Assembly (NCBI GenBank): GCA_913041865.1
Contig: CAJWIW010000007.1
Location: forward strand, 1 to 22,752
Origin: an uncultured Gammaproteobacteria bacterium
GTDB lineage: Bacteria; Pseudomonadota; Gammaproteobacteria; GCA-002705445; GCA-002716945
DNA: 22,752 nt
Reading direction: 5' to 3'
Notes under the pieces: model-generated
Database searches by the model: none
What the model saw: the letters and a program-made list of their open reading frames with translations, nothing else
What the model was told of the DNA's origin: nothing
Shown here: one piece after another, positions 7,525-15,332 of the stretch
How positions within the stretch are numbered: the first letter of the stretch is position 1
Layout of the letters: every line of letters starts with the position of its first letter
Made by a program: the position numbers and the translations under genes

Positions 7525-8499
7525 CTAACTTAAACCTCTAAACTGTTTTAAGAAACTCATGTCATTTTCATAAAATGATCGGAGATCTCGGATATCAAAT
7601 TTTAGCATAGCAAATCTCTCAATTCCTAAGCCAAAAGCAAATCCAGAGTATTGTTTTGTATTTATACCGACATTCTTAAGAACGTTGTCATGAACCATGC
7701 CGCAGCCAAGAACCTCGAGCCATTCTCCCCTAAATTTTATATCTAGCTCTGCCGAAGGTTCTGTAAATGGAAAATAAGAGGGCCTGAATCTTGTTTCTAT
7801 TCTTTTTTGAAAATAATCGGCAATGAATTTCTCTAGGATGCCTTTAAGATGACAAAAATTTATTTCTTTATCAATATATAAACCCTCAAGTTGATGAAAC
7901 ATTGGTGAGTGTGTGGGATCCGAATCACACCTATAGACCTTACCTGGAGCAATAATTTTAATAGGTGCGCCAGTTCGCATCATAGAATGAATCTGTACAG
8001 AGGATGTGTGTGTTCTCAATAATTTTTTTGTATCAATATAAAATGTATCATGCATATCTCTAGCTGGATGATTAGGAGGTATATTTAAAGCTTCAAAATT
8101 ATAGAATTCAGTTTCTATTTCATTACCTTGCTCTATTCTAAAACCATATCCTCTAAATATATTTGAGATATTGTTAATTGTTAATGAAATAGGATGTCTC
8201 GTTCCATTAGAAATATTTCTACCGGGTAGCGAAACATCTATTGCATTATCGTAAATCTGAGAATTGAGAATTTTCGATAAACTGTCTTTTATGAGAGTCT
8301 CAGCCTGAGTTTTGAGTAGATTAAGCTGTTGGCCAGTATATTTCTTATCTAAAGCATCGCGAATATTCGCAAACTCTTTTGTTATCAGTCCATTTTTACC
8401 TAAAAAATCTGCTTTAATTTTTAGCAGTTCATTTTCAGTTTTACAGGTATCTAATTTTTCTTTTAAGATTTGAACAAGTGAAGTGTATTGTGGTTCCAC
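7525..8499 (-). CDS. pheS: Phenylalanyl-tRNA synthetase alpha subunit
   Basis: The catalytic subunit of PheRS makes phenylalanyl-adenylate and charges tRNA-Phe. It has 324 residues (E. coli 327). An N-terminal coiled coil (about 1-90) contacts the tRNA. The class II core shows motif 1 around HPISLTINNISNIFRGYGF, motif 2 in PGKVYRCDSDPTHSPMFHQ, the RFRPSYFPFTEPSAE substrate strand, and motif 3 in GFAFGLGIERFAML. The start codon is GTG at 8499: it gives MEPQYTSLVQ, which matches the family N-terminus, and no in-frame ATG fits nearby. No clear Shine-Dalgarno precedes it. Only 12 bases separate it from the rplT stop, so it depends on rplT transcription. The E. coli pheM leader peptide and attenuator cannot fit here. 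Confidence 0.96.
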   Translation of the reverse strand: MEPQYTSLVQILKEKLDTCKTENELLKIKADFLGKNGLITKEFANIRDALDKKYTGQQLNLLKTQAETLIKDSLSKILNSQIYDNAIDVSLPGRNISNGTRHPISLTINNISNIFRGYGFRIEQGNEIETEFYNFEALNIPPNHPARDMHDTFYIDTKKLLRTHTSSVQIHSMMRTGAPIKIIAPGKVYRCDSDPTHSPMFHQLEGLYIDKEINFCHLKGILEKFIADYFQKRIETRFRPSYFPFTEPSAELDIKFRGEWLEVLGCGMVHDNVLKNVGINTKQYSGFAFGLGIERFAMLKFDIRDLRSFYENDMSFLKQFRGLS

Positions 8500-8511
8500 T
8501 GAAAAGTACTA

Positions 8512-8865
8512 TTATTTGGATGAGTTCACTGAATTCACTAACGCAGCAAAACTATCAGCATTATTTACAGCTAAATCTGCTAGCATTTTCCTGTTAATTT
8601 GATTACTAGACTTAGCAAGTTTGCCAATTAACTGACTATAAGACATGTTGTGTAAACGTGCTGCAGCGTTAATTTTAGCAATCCATAGTGCTCTTATTTG
8701 TCTTTTTCTTTGTCTACGATCACGATATGCGTATTGCCCTGCTTTAATTACTGCTTGTTTAGCCACCCTGAAAACACGGCTTCTAGCGCCTTTGTAGCCT
8801 TTTGCTAATTTCATGACTTTTTTGTGCTTTGAGTGGGCTACAACCCCTCTTTTAATTCTTGCCAT
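8512..8865 (-). CDS. rplT: 50S ribosomal protein L20
   Basis: L20 binds 23S rRNA early in 50S assembly and represses its own operon in E. coli. It has 117 residues (E. coli 118) from the ATG at 8865, beginning MARIKRGVVAHSKHKKVMK, the standard N-terminus. The frame stays open for 14 more codons upstream, but those are not L20-like. A GAGG Shine-Dalgarno lies 8 bases before the ATG. The basic N-terminal half (about 1-60) is the long RNA-binding helix; the C-terminal globular part, containing NAAARLHNMSYSQLIGKL, follows. It lies 19 bases after rpmI and 12 before pheS. Confidence 0.97.
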   Translation of the reverse strand: MARIKRGVVAHSKHKKVMKLAKGYKGARSRVFRVAKQAVIKAGQYAYRDRRQRKRQIRALWIAKINAAARLHNMSYSQLIGKLAKSSNQINRKMLADLAVNNADSFAALVNSVNSSK

Positions 8866-8884
8866 TTGATAATCCTCGCATAGT

Positions 8885-9076
8885 TTATGGTAGCATACGC
8901 TTAACAAGAGATTTGTCAGCTTTACTTACTGTCATATAATCTCTTAAATGGCGCTTACGTTTAGTGCTTTTCTTGGTCAATATATGACGTCTATGTGATT
9001 GAGCTCTTTTGTATTCTCCAGAAGATGATTTGGAAAATCGTTTAGCTGCTCCACTGTTACTTTTCATTTTTGGCAT
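8885..9076 (-). CDS. rpmI: 50S ribosomal protein L35
   Basis: A small, very basic 50S protein of 63 residues (E. coli 65). It begins MPKMKSNSGAAKRF, the usual L35 start with the KT/S-rich conserved loop, and continues with the RAQSHRRHILTKKSTKRKRHLR patch (two blocks, about 24-45) that contacts 23S rRNA. A GAGG Shine-Dalgarno sits just upstream of the ATG. A strong promoter-like sequence lies in the 63-base gap before it, so rpmI probably begins its own transcription unit in addition to read-through from infC. Confidence 0.96.
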   Translation of the reverse strand: MPKMKSNSGAAKRFSKSSSGEYKRAQSHRRHILTKKSTKRKRHLRDYMTVSKADKSLVKRMLP

Positions 9077-9109
9077 AATGACCTCTATTAGACTTATAAA
9101 AACGATTAA

Positions 9110-9139
9110 ATTATACAGTAATTATGTGAAATATGACAA
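9110..9139 (-). promoter_or_regulatory. Putative sigma-70 promoter for rpmI-rplT-pheST-ihfA
   Basis: On the minus strand, TTGTCA (-35, 9139-9134; 5 of 6 to consensus) and TATAAT (-10, 9115-9110; 6 of 6) are separated by 18 bases. The -35 begins at the base right after the infC stop. Transcription would start near 9103, giving a leader of about 26 bases before rpmI. Found by eye; no transcript evidence. Confidence 0.55.
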
Positions 9140-9655
9140 TTATTTCTTCGGCGCCATAACCATTACCATTTGTCTTCCCTCAAAAGATGGCATTTGCTCT
9201 ACAACAGCATATTCATCTAAATCAGTTTGAACTCTGGTTAAGAAATCACGACCAATCACTTGATGGGCTATCTCTCTACCTCTAAATCGCATTGTAACTT
9301 TCGCCTTGTCACCTGCTTTCAAGAATTTCTTCAGGCTCTTCAATTTCACCTGATAATCAGCCTCTTCGGTGTTAGGTCTAAATTTAATCTCTTTAACTTG
9401 AATCTGTCTCTGTTTCTTCTTAGCGCTATGTGCTTTTTTTGATTGTTCGAATTTAAATTTACCGTAATCCATAATTCGACAAACAGGGGGTGATTGATTG
9501 GGTACTATTTCTACAAGGTCTAAGTCTTCATTTTGTGCTAGTTCTAACGCTTTGGTAGTTTTGACAACGCCTACTTGATCACCATTCGATGCTATTAATC
9601 TGACTTCCTGAACATTAATACGTGTATTCATTCGAAGTTTTCTATTATTTGCTAT
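9140..9655 (-). CDS. infC: Translation initiation factor IF-3, probable AUA start
   Basis: IF3 binds the 30S subunit, blocks early 50S joining and checks the initiator tRNA and start codon. Conserved blocks: PPVCRIMDYGKFKFEQSKK, IQVKEIKFRPNTEEADYQVK, and the C-domain AKVTMRFRGREIAHQVIG ending MVMVMAPKK. The first ATG (9631) gives 163 residues but has no Shine-Dalgarno and would remove the residues before NTRIN. An AGGAG at 9666-9662 is spaced 6 bases from an in-frame ATA at 9655, giving 171 residues with a basic ANNRKLRMN leader more like the E. coli start. An ATT at 9661 touches the SD and is too close. IF3 represses its own mRNA through a non-AUG start in E. coli (AUU), so an AUA start fits. 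The AGGAG overlaps the thrS stop, which suggests coupling. Confidence 0.93.
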   Translation of the reverse strand: MANNRKLRMNTRINVQEVRLIASNGDQVGVVKTTKALELAQNEDLDLVEIVPNQSPPVCRIMDYGKFKFEQSKKAHSAKKKQRQIQVKEIKFRPNTEEADYQVKLKSLKKFLKAGDKAKVTMRFRGREIAHQVIGRDFLTRVQTDLDEYAVVEQMPSFEGRQMVMVMAPKK

Positions 9656-9667
9656 ATTAATCTCCTA
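9653..9667 (-). promoter_or_regulatory. Shine-Dalgarno and AUA start of infC, fused to the thrS stop codon
   Basis: Minus-strand order: TAG (thrS stop, 9667-9665), with its AG forming the start of AGGAG (9666-9662), then 6 bases, then ATA at 9655-9653. It decides the infC start and links thrS termination to infC initiation. Discrimination by IF3 against AUA would make it self-regulating, as known for the E. coli AUU start. Confidence 0.65.
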
Positions 9668-11572
9668 TGTAGTTAAACTTTTATCTCTTACAAGAGTTTC
9701 CAACATTTTAACAAATTTATCAACAGACATCTGACCAATATCATTTCCCGACCTAGTCCTTACAGAAATTGTATTACTTTCCATCTCTTTGTCTCCTACA
9801 ATCACTAGATATGGAATTTTTGCGATTGTATTCTCTCTAATTTTTAAACTGATTTTTTCATTTCTATTATCAGAATTGACTCTGAATCCCTTTCTTTTTA
9901 GTTTCTTGGCGACACTATCCATATAGCTATCATGACTAGATGTAATGTTCATTATTGCTACTTGAGTGGGTGCTAACCAAAGCGGCATATTACCTGCATA
10001 TTCTTCAATTATTATTCCAACGAATCTCTCAATTGAACCCAACATGGCTCTGTGAATCATAACTGGTACTTTCTTTGTGCCATCTTTATCAATATAACTT
10101 GCATTTAATCTCTCCGGCATAGAGAAATCTAATTGGATTGTTCCTAATTGCCATTCTCTATCCAGTGAATCAGTTAATGAAAAGTCTATCTTAGGGCCAT
10201 AAAAAGCACCATCACCCTCGTTAATAGACCAATCCACTTTATTTTTATCCAGAGCCTTTTTAAGTGCATTTTCAGATGAATCCCAAATTTCATCACTCCC
10301 AACTCTTTTTTCAGGCCTTGTAGAGAGTTCTACTTTAATTCTGTGAAAACCAAATACTTTATAAATTTCATAAATATTATCTATTAGCGAACTTATTTCT
10401 AATTCTATTTGTTCAGCTGTACAAAAAATATGCGCATCATCTTGGGTGAATCCTCTTATTCTCAGCAAACCATGGAGTGTTCCAGAGGGTTCATCGCGGT
10501 GAACTTTTCCAAATTCAGCATATTTAAGAGGAAGATCTTTATAACTCTTTAAACCTTGATTAAAAACTTGTATATGACCAGGGCAGCTCATCGGTTTAAT
10601 AGCATAACTTTTATCTTCTGACGAAACTTCATAAATTAAATCTGAGAATTTATCTAAATGACCAGATTTTTGCCATAATGATTTGTCAAGAATTTGAGGT
10701 GTATCAATTATCTGATAATTATTTTGAATCAAGTAATCTGTAATATATGTCTTCACAGTATTAAAAATGAACCAACCATTATTATGCCAAAAAACCATAC
10801 CAGGTGACTCTTCCTGAAAATGGAATAAGTCTAAGCGCTGTCCTAATTTTCTATGATCTCTTTTGTCAGCTTCCTGTAATTTTTTTAGATGATCATCAAG
10901 TGATTTTTCGGTATCCCAGGCAGTACCATAAATTCTCTGTAGGCCTTGATTCTTTGAATCACCACGCCAATATGAGCCAGAAACTTTCATTAACTTGAAA
11001 TGCTTAAGCAAATTAGTATTCACTAAGTGTGGACCTCGACACATATCTATGTATTCTTCATGATGATATATAGCGATAGTCTCACCATCAGGTATATCAT
11101 CGATCAACTTTAGTTTGTAATCTTCATTCCTGTCTTTGAAAACCTTAATTGCTTTATCTCTTGTTACAACCTCTCTTACGATATGATAATTTTTTTTTGA
11201 AAGTTTTTTCATTAATTTTTCAATTTTAGGAAGTTCAGTCTCAGATATTGGATCCTTTGTATAAACATCATAATAAAACCCGTTGTTAATAACAGGTCCG
11301 ATAACCATCTTCACCTCAGGATGAATTTGTTTTAAAGCATGTCCTAATAGGTGGGCACACGAGTGCCTTAGTATCTCTAATCCCTCAATTTGATCTACAG
11401 TAACGAAGGATAAATTACAGTCTTTAGAAATTTGATCACTTAGATCCTTTAAATTACCGTCGATCTTAGCTGCTACTATATGTACATCGTTAAAATATTT
11501 TCTAGAAAATTCTTTGATAGAAAGACTCTCGTCAATCTTAAATTCTTTATCATTCACATTTACATTAAACAT
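9665..11572 (-). CDS. thrS: Threonyl-tRNA synthetase
   Basis: ThrRS charges tRNA-Thr and edits mischarged serine. It has 635 residues (E. coli 642). Domains in order: a TGS domain (1-60); the editing domain with H70-x3-H74 in LRHSCAHLLGHAL; the class II core starting near SPGMVFWHNNGW, with zinc ligands in MSCPGH, DDAH and the IHRAMLGS region, and motif 2 in FGKVHRDEPSGTLHGLLRIRGF; and the C-terminal anticodon domain (PLWLAPTQVAIMNI to the end). The ATG has a GAGG Shine-Dalgarno 6 bases upstream. The whole leader between tRNA-Val and the ATG is 13 bases, so the tRNA-like operator that ThrRS binds in E. coli cannot be present in that form. infC follows with its SD inside the thrS stop. Confidence 0.97.
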   Translation of the reverse strand: MFNVNVNDKEFKIDESLSIKEFSRKYFNDVHIVAAKIDGNLKDLSDQISKDCNLSFVTVDQIEGLEILRHSCAHLLGHALKQIHPEVKMVIGPVINNGFYYDVYTKDPISETELPKIEKLMKKLSKKNYHIVREVVTRDKAIKVFKDRNEDYKLKLIDDIPDGETIAIYHHEEYIDMCRGPHLVNTNLLKHFKLMKVSGSYWRGDSKNQGLQRIYGTAWDTEKSLDDHLKKLQEADKRDHRKLGQRLDLFHFQEESPGMVFWHNNGWFIFNTVKTYITDYLIQNNYQIIDTPQILDKSLWQKSGHLDKFSDLIYEVSSEDKSYAIKPMSCPGHIQVFNQGLKSYKDLPLKYAEFGKVHRDEPSGTLHGLLRIRGFTQDDAHIFCTAEQIELEISSLIDNIYEIYKVFGFHRIKVELSTRPEKRVGSDEIWDSSENALKKALDKNKVDWSINEGDGAFYGPKIDFSLTDSLDREWQLGTIQLDFSMPERLNASYIDKDGTKKVPVMIHRAMLGSIERFVGIIIEEYAGNMPLWLAPTQVAIMNITSSHDSYMDSVAKKLKRKGFRVNSDNRNEKISLKIRENTIAKIPYLVIVGDKEMESNTISVRTRSGNDIGQMSVDKFVKMLETLVRDKSLTT

Positions 11573-11585
11573 AAATACCTCTATA

Positions 11586-11659
11586 TAGGCACGATTGGAC
11601 TCGAACCAACGACCTCCACCATGTCAAGGTGGCGCTCTAACCAGCTGAGCTACGCGCCT
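11586..11659 (-). tRNA. tRNA-Val (anticodon GAC)
   Basis: A full 74-base cloverleaf. The acceptor is AGGCGCG paired with CGTGCCT (one G-T), discriminator A, and CCA is not encoded. The D-arm is GCTC/GAGC, the anticodon stem CCACC/GGTGG with loop TTGACAT, and the T-arm GTTGG-TTCGAGT-CCAAT. Anticodon GAC decodes GUU and GUC. It lies between uvrB and thrS on the same strand, 13 bases before the thrS ATG, so RNase processing at its 3' end would set the 5' end of a thrS message. Confidence 0.97.
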
Positions 11660-11668
11660 AAAAATGTA

Positions 11669-11697
11669 AAATTAACATGCAGATAACCTTTTAACAA
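11669..11697 (-). promoter_or_regulatory. Possible promoter for tRNA-Val/thrS
   Basis: On the minus strand, TTGTTA (11697-11692) and TAATTT (11674-11669) are 17 bases apart, in the 52-base gap between uvrB and the tRNA. The -10 is weak (3 of 6). Read-through from uvrB is an alternative. Confidence 0.33.
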
Positions 11698-11711
11698 GCC
11701 CAAATACTATT

Positions 11712-13745
11712 TTAAAATCTCTGCTTTTTCTTTTGTTTGTTCGGCATATCTAGAAAATTATCTTGTAATGATGTTATCTGATCACGGATTTTAGCAGCTT
11801 GCTCGAATTCAAGTTCTCTTGCACACTTGAACATTTCTTTTTCGAGTTCTTTTACAACATTAACAACATTGGATTGATCAATATGCGGAAACTTTTTCTT
11901 AACTTTCGGTGTAAAGGATATTTTCTCTAATTTTTTGTTTGAAATATAATTATCGTCATCAAGAGTCTCTTTGATTGCTTTTTTTATTGACATTGGCTTA
12001 ATATTATTTGCTTTATTAAATTGAGATTGAATACCCCTTCGTCTATCGGTTTCATCAATAGCTCTTTGCATTGAGGGTGTTATAGTATCCGCATATAAGA
12101 TAACTCTCCCATTGATGTTTCTCGCTGCCCTTCCTATTGTTTGAATAAGGGATCTATCAGAGCGAAGAAAACCCTCCATGTCTGCATCTAAAATAGCTAC
12201 TAATTCCACTTCTGGTATGTCTAGACCTTCCCGTAAAAGATTTATCCCTACTAATACATCGAAATCTCCTTTCCTTAGATCTCTAATGATTTCTACCCTC
12301 TCTACAGTATTAATATCTGAGTGAAGATATCTGACATTTATATCAAAACCCTCAATATGTTCAGTTAAATCCTCTGCGGATTTTTTTGTAAGTGTTGTAA
12401 TTAGAACACGGTTATTGTTCTCTATTGCGCTTTTTATCTCAGATATTACATCTTCAACTTGATTGGCCGAAGGTTTTACCTGAACAGTAGGGTCAATTAA
12501 TCCAGTTGGTCTAATGACCTGTTCTACAATGCTACTTGACTTGTCTAATTCGTAGTTTCCTGGAGTTGCAGAAACATAAATTGTCTGAAAATTATATGAT
12601 TCAAATTCTTCAAACTTTAGTGGCCTGTTATCTAATGCTGATGGTAATCTAAAACCATAATTCACAAGAGTTTCTTTACGTGATCTATCTCCTCTGAACA
12701 TGCCGCCAATTTGAGGAACTCCCACATGGCTCTCATCTATTATAATTAGACCATCTTTTGGCATGTAATCTAACAAGCACGGTGGGTGCTCACCTGGCTC
12801 TGTGCCGGCAATGTAACGGGAATAATTTTCTATACCAGAACAGTATCCCATCTCAGACATCATCTCTAAGTCATAATTAGTTCTCTCCCTTAAACGTTGT
12901 GCTTCTAATTGCTTATTTAGTCCTGAAAAGTAGGTTAATTGTTCTTTTAACTCAACTTTTATTTCTGCTATTGCATTATCGATTATTGATTGTGGAGTAA
13001 CATAATGTGATTTAGGATATACTGTATACCTTTTAATATTTTTAATAACCGTTCCTGTTAAAGGATCAAAAATATACAAATTTTCTATTTCATTATCATA
13101 GAGTTCAATTCTCAGAGCATCTTTTTCTGAATCTGCAGGAAAAATATCTATTATCTCTCCTTTAGCAGAAAATGTTCCTCTTCTTAGCTCAGTGTCGTTA
13201 CGCTCGTATTGCAGCTCAACCAATCTATGCTGAATTTTTTTTCTATCAATTACATCACCTTGGACAAGATGGAGTATCATCTTTAAGTATGTTTTTGGGT
13301 CTCCTAAACCGTAAATCGCTGAAACACTTGCTACTACGATTGCATCTTTTCTTTCTACTAGAGATTTAGTTGCAGAGAGTCTCATCTGTTCAATGTGTTC
13401 ATTAAGAGAAGCGTCTTTAGCTATGTATGTATCTGACACTGGCACATAAGCTTCTGGTTGATAATAGTCATAATAAGATACAAAGTATTCTACAGAATTT
13501 GAAGGAAAAAAGTCTCTCATTTCTGTATATAACTGAGCTGCTAAAGTTTTGTTGGGAGCCATGATCAGTGTTGTTTTATTAGTTCTTTCTATTATCTTTG
13601 CCATAGTAAATGTTTTTCCTGAGCCCGTAACTCCCAGAAGAGTTTGATGTCTTTGGTCTTCTTTGACTCCAGTTACCAAAGACTCTATCGCTGTTGGCTG
13701 ATCTCCCGATGGTGTGTAGTTAGATTTAATTTTAAAAGACTTCAT
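11712..13745 (-). CDS. uvrB: Excinuclease ABC subunit B
   Basis: UvrB is the DNA-damage-verifying helicase-like subunit of nucleotide excision repair; it receives DNA from UvrA and recruits UvrC. It has 677 residues (E. coli 673). Visible features: Walker A GVTGSGKT at 38-45; the beta-hairpin region YYDYYQPEAYVP that clamps the DNA; DESHVGVPQIGGMFRGDRSRK (Walker B region); helicase motifs V and VI with LREGLDIPEVELVAILDAD and QTIGRAARN; and a C-terminal UVR motif in LEFEQAAKIRDQI that binds UvrC. The ATG gives the family start, with SGDQP at 13-17. There is no Shine-Dalgarno; instead TAATAT ends 7 bases before the ATG, which could be the -10 of a leaderless message. The neighbouring aminotransferase is divergent across 69 bases. 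Confidence 0.97.
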   Translation of the reverse strand: MKSFKIKSNYTPSGDQPTAIESLVTGVKEDQRHQTLLGVTGSGKTFTMAKIIERTNKTTLIMAPNKTLAAQLYTEMRDFFPSNSVEYFVSYYDYYQPEAYVPVSDTYIAKDASLNEHIEQMRLSATKSLVERKDAIVVASVSAIYGLGDPKTYLKMILHLVQGDVIDRKKIQHRLVELQYERNDTELRRGTFSAKGEIIDIFPADSEKDALRIELYDNEIENLYIFDPLTGTVIKNIKRYTVYPKSHYVTPQSIIDNAIAEIKVELKEQLTYFSGLNKQLEAQRLRERTNYDLEMMSEMGYCSGIENYSRYIAGTEPGEHPPCLLDYMPKDGLIIIDESHVGVPQIGGMFRGDRSRKETLVNYGFRLPSALDNRPLKFEEFESYNFQTIYVSATPGNYELDKSSSIVEQVIRPTGLIDPTVQVKPSANQVEDVISEIKSAIENNNRVLITTLTKKSAEDLTEHIEGFDINVRYLHSDINTVERVEIIRDLRKGDFDVLVGINLLREGLDIPEVELVAILDADMEGFLRSDRSLIQTIGRAARNINGRVILYADTITPSMQRAIDETDRRRGIQSQFNKANNIKPMSIKKAIKETLDDDNYISNKKLEKISFTPKVKKKFPHIDQSNVVNVVKELEKEMFKCARELEFEQAAKIRDQITSLQDNFLDMPNKQKKKQRF

Positions 13746-13770
13746 ATTGATATATTAACATGAAGTTTAC

Positions 13771-13798
13771 TTGAAAGGACCAATTATGGTACGATAAA
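13771..13798 (+). promoter_or_regulatory. Possible promoter for the aminotransferase-cutA pair
   Basis: TTGAAA (13771-13776) and GATAAA (13793-13798) are 16 bases apart in the 69-base divergent gap with uvrB. Transcription would start only about 10 bases before the TTG start and close to the AAGGA Shine-Dalgarno, which weakens the call. Confidence 0.3.
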
Positions 13799-13814
13799 GT
13801 ATCAAGGAAAAAAA

Positions 13815-14990
13815 TTGGCATTCTCGAACAGAATAAAATTAATCAAACCGTCCTCAACAATGGCGCTCACCTCTAAGGCAAATGAAATGCGTCTTCAGGG
13901 AGAGGATGTTCTGGTTCTTACCGTGGGTGAGCCAGATTTTGATACTCCACAGTACATTAAAGATGCAGCAAAAAAGGCAATTGATAGCGGTGCAACAAAA
14001 TATACTTCTGTAGATGGTACTCCTGAGCTGAAAGAAGCAATAATAAATAAATTTAAAAATGAGAACGAATTATCTTTTGAGCCTAATGAAATAATTGTAT
14101 CGGCTGGATGTAAGCAGTCTATATTCAACATGCTTCAAGTTCTGATAGATGATGGAGATGAAGTTGTAATTCCACAGCCATATTGGGTATCTTATGCTGA
14201 TATGGTAGTTTACGCTGGTGGAAAACCAATTATGCTAAAAACAACTTATGAAAATAATTTCAACATTAGCATTTCTCAATTAAAAGAATGTTTATCAGAT
14301 AAAACTAAACTGCTTATGATAAATAGTCCTAATAACCCGAGTGGAAAATATTTTGATAGCAAAACATTATCTAACATTAGTGAAGTACTTCTCTCTACTG
14401 AAAATATTTATATTTCTTCTGATGATATTTATGAGCATATCCATTGGCATAATGAAAAATTTCACAATATCCTAAACGTATCACCAGACCTTAAAGAGAG
14501 AGCAATAATTTTAAATGGTGTTTCAAAAGCTTACTCAATGACTGGTTGGCGTATTGGCTATGCAGCAGGTAATAGTGAGATAATAAAAAAAATGAAAACT
14601 CTGCAATCCCAGAGCACCTCTTGTGCTAGTTCTATATCTCAAGCAGCAGCATGCGCAGCTTTGTCGAGTGAATGTAAAGAGCTGCCAAACATGAGAGCTG
14701 AGTACAAAAAAAGACACGATTTTGTTGTAAAACAACTCAATCAGATCAAAGGAGTTTTATGTAAAGAGACTGATGGAACTTTTTATGTTTTCCCATCATT
14801 CAAAGAGTATATACAAAATAGTGAGCTCTCAAATGATAATGATTTGGCTATGAAGTTACTCAATGAAGCTAAGGTTGCGGTTGTACCTGGTAGTGCTTTT
14901 GGTATGAATGGTCATGTAAGATTATCTATAGCTATAGATATGAAGTCTCTTGAAAATGCAATGACAAGAATAAAGTCCGTTTTGTCTTAA
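13815..14990 (+). CDS. PLP-dependent aminotransferase, class I (aspartate aminotransferase type Ib-like)
   Basis: A fold-type I aminotransferase, most like the aspartate/prephenate aminotransferases of the AspB/AatA group; aspartate plus 2-oxoglutarate is the likely but unproven reaction. It has 391 residues. Visible: the N-terminal RIKLIKPSSTMALTSKANEM, GEPDFDTP (39-45), the YTSVDGTPELKEAI loop, SPNNPSG (171-177) with the PLP-contacting Asn, SSDDIYEHI (201-209), the Schiff-base Lys238 in VSKAYSMTGWRIGYAAG, and a C-terminal VRLSIAID with the substrate-carboxylate Arg. The usual DEIY is DDIY here. The start is TTG at 13815, with AAGGA 6 bases upstream; the first ATG would drop conserved N-terminal residues. 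cutA follows after 5 bases. Confidence 0.9.
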   Translation: MAFSNRIKLIKPSSTMALTSKANEMRLQGEDVLVLTVGEPDFDTPQYIKDAAKKAIDSGATKYTSVDGTPELKEAIINKFKNENELSFEPNEIIVSAGCKQSIFNMLQVLIDDGDEVVIPQPYWVSYADMVVYAGGKPIMLKTTYENNFNISISQLKECLSDKTKLLMINSPNNPSGKYFDSKTLSNISEVLLSTENIYISSDDIYEHIHWHNEKFHNILNVSPDLKERAIILNGVSKAYSMTGWRIGYAAGNSEIIKKMKTLQSQSTSCASSISQAAACAALSSECKELPNMRAEYKKRHDFVVKQLNQIKGVLCKETDGTFYVFPSFKEYIQNSELSNDNDLAMKLLNEAKVAVVPGSAFGMNGHVRLSIAIDMKSLENAMTRIKSVLS

Positions 14991-14995
14991 AATTT

Positions 14996-15322
14996 ATGCA
15001 ACTAGACCTAGCAATAGTTCTTACAACCGTTAGTGATGACGAACAAGCAGAGGCATTAGCGAATATTCTCGTCCAATCAGATTACATAGCTTGTATAAAT
15101 GTACTTCCTAATATTAAAAGTAAGTATATCTGGAAAGGTGAGCTAAAAAATACACAGGAATCATTGCTTATCATAAAAACAAAGAGACAGTTCTTCCATT
15201 CTATTGAAGAAATCATCAAGAGAAATCATAAATATGAAATCCCTGAGATAATTTGCATTGATATTTCTAAAAGTTCCACAGATTACAGTAACTGGCTTAT
15301 TGGTAATCTAGCTAAGGATTAA
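14996..15322 (+). CDS. cutA: CutA1-family divalent cation tolerance protein
   Basis: A small trimeric ferredoxin-like-fold protein of 108 residues. CutA was linked to copper tolerance in E. coli, but its biochemical role is still unclear. Visible family marks: TTVSDDEQAEALANILVQ (helix 1), the ACINVLPNIKSKYIWKGEL strand pair with the characteristic N-x-x-x-YxWxG, ESLLIIKTKR, the NHKYEIPEIICIDI block (HPYEVPEI in most members), and a C-terminal YSNWL. It starts 5 bases after the aminotransferase stop, so they share a transcript. The stop lies 10 bases from the end of the convergent 158-residue gene, within a short AT-only inverted repeat. Confidence 0.93.
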   Translation: MQLDLAIVLTTVSDDEQAEALANILVQSDYIACINVLPNIKSKYIWKGELKNTQESLLIIKTKRQFFHSIEEIIKRNHKYEIPEIICIDISKSSTDYSNWLIGNLAKD

Positions 15323-15332
15323 ATATTTTTAA

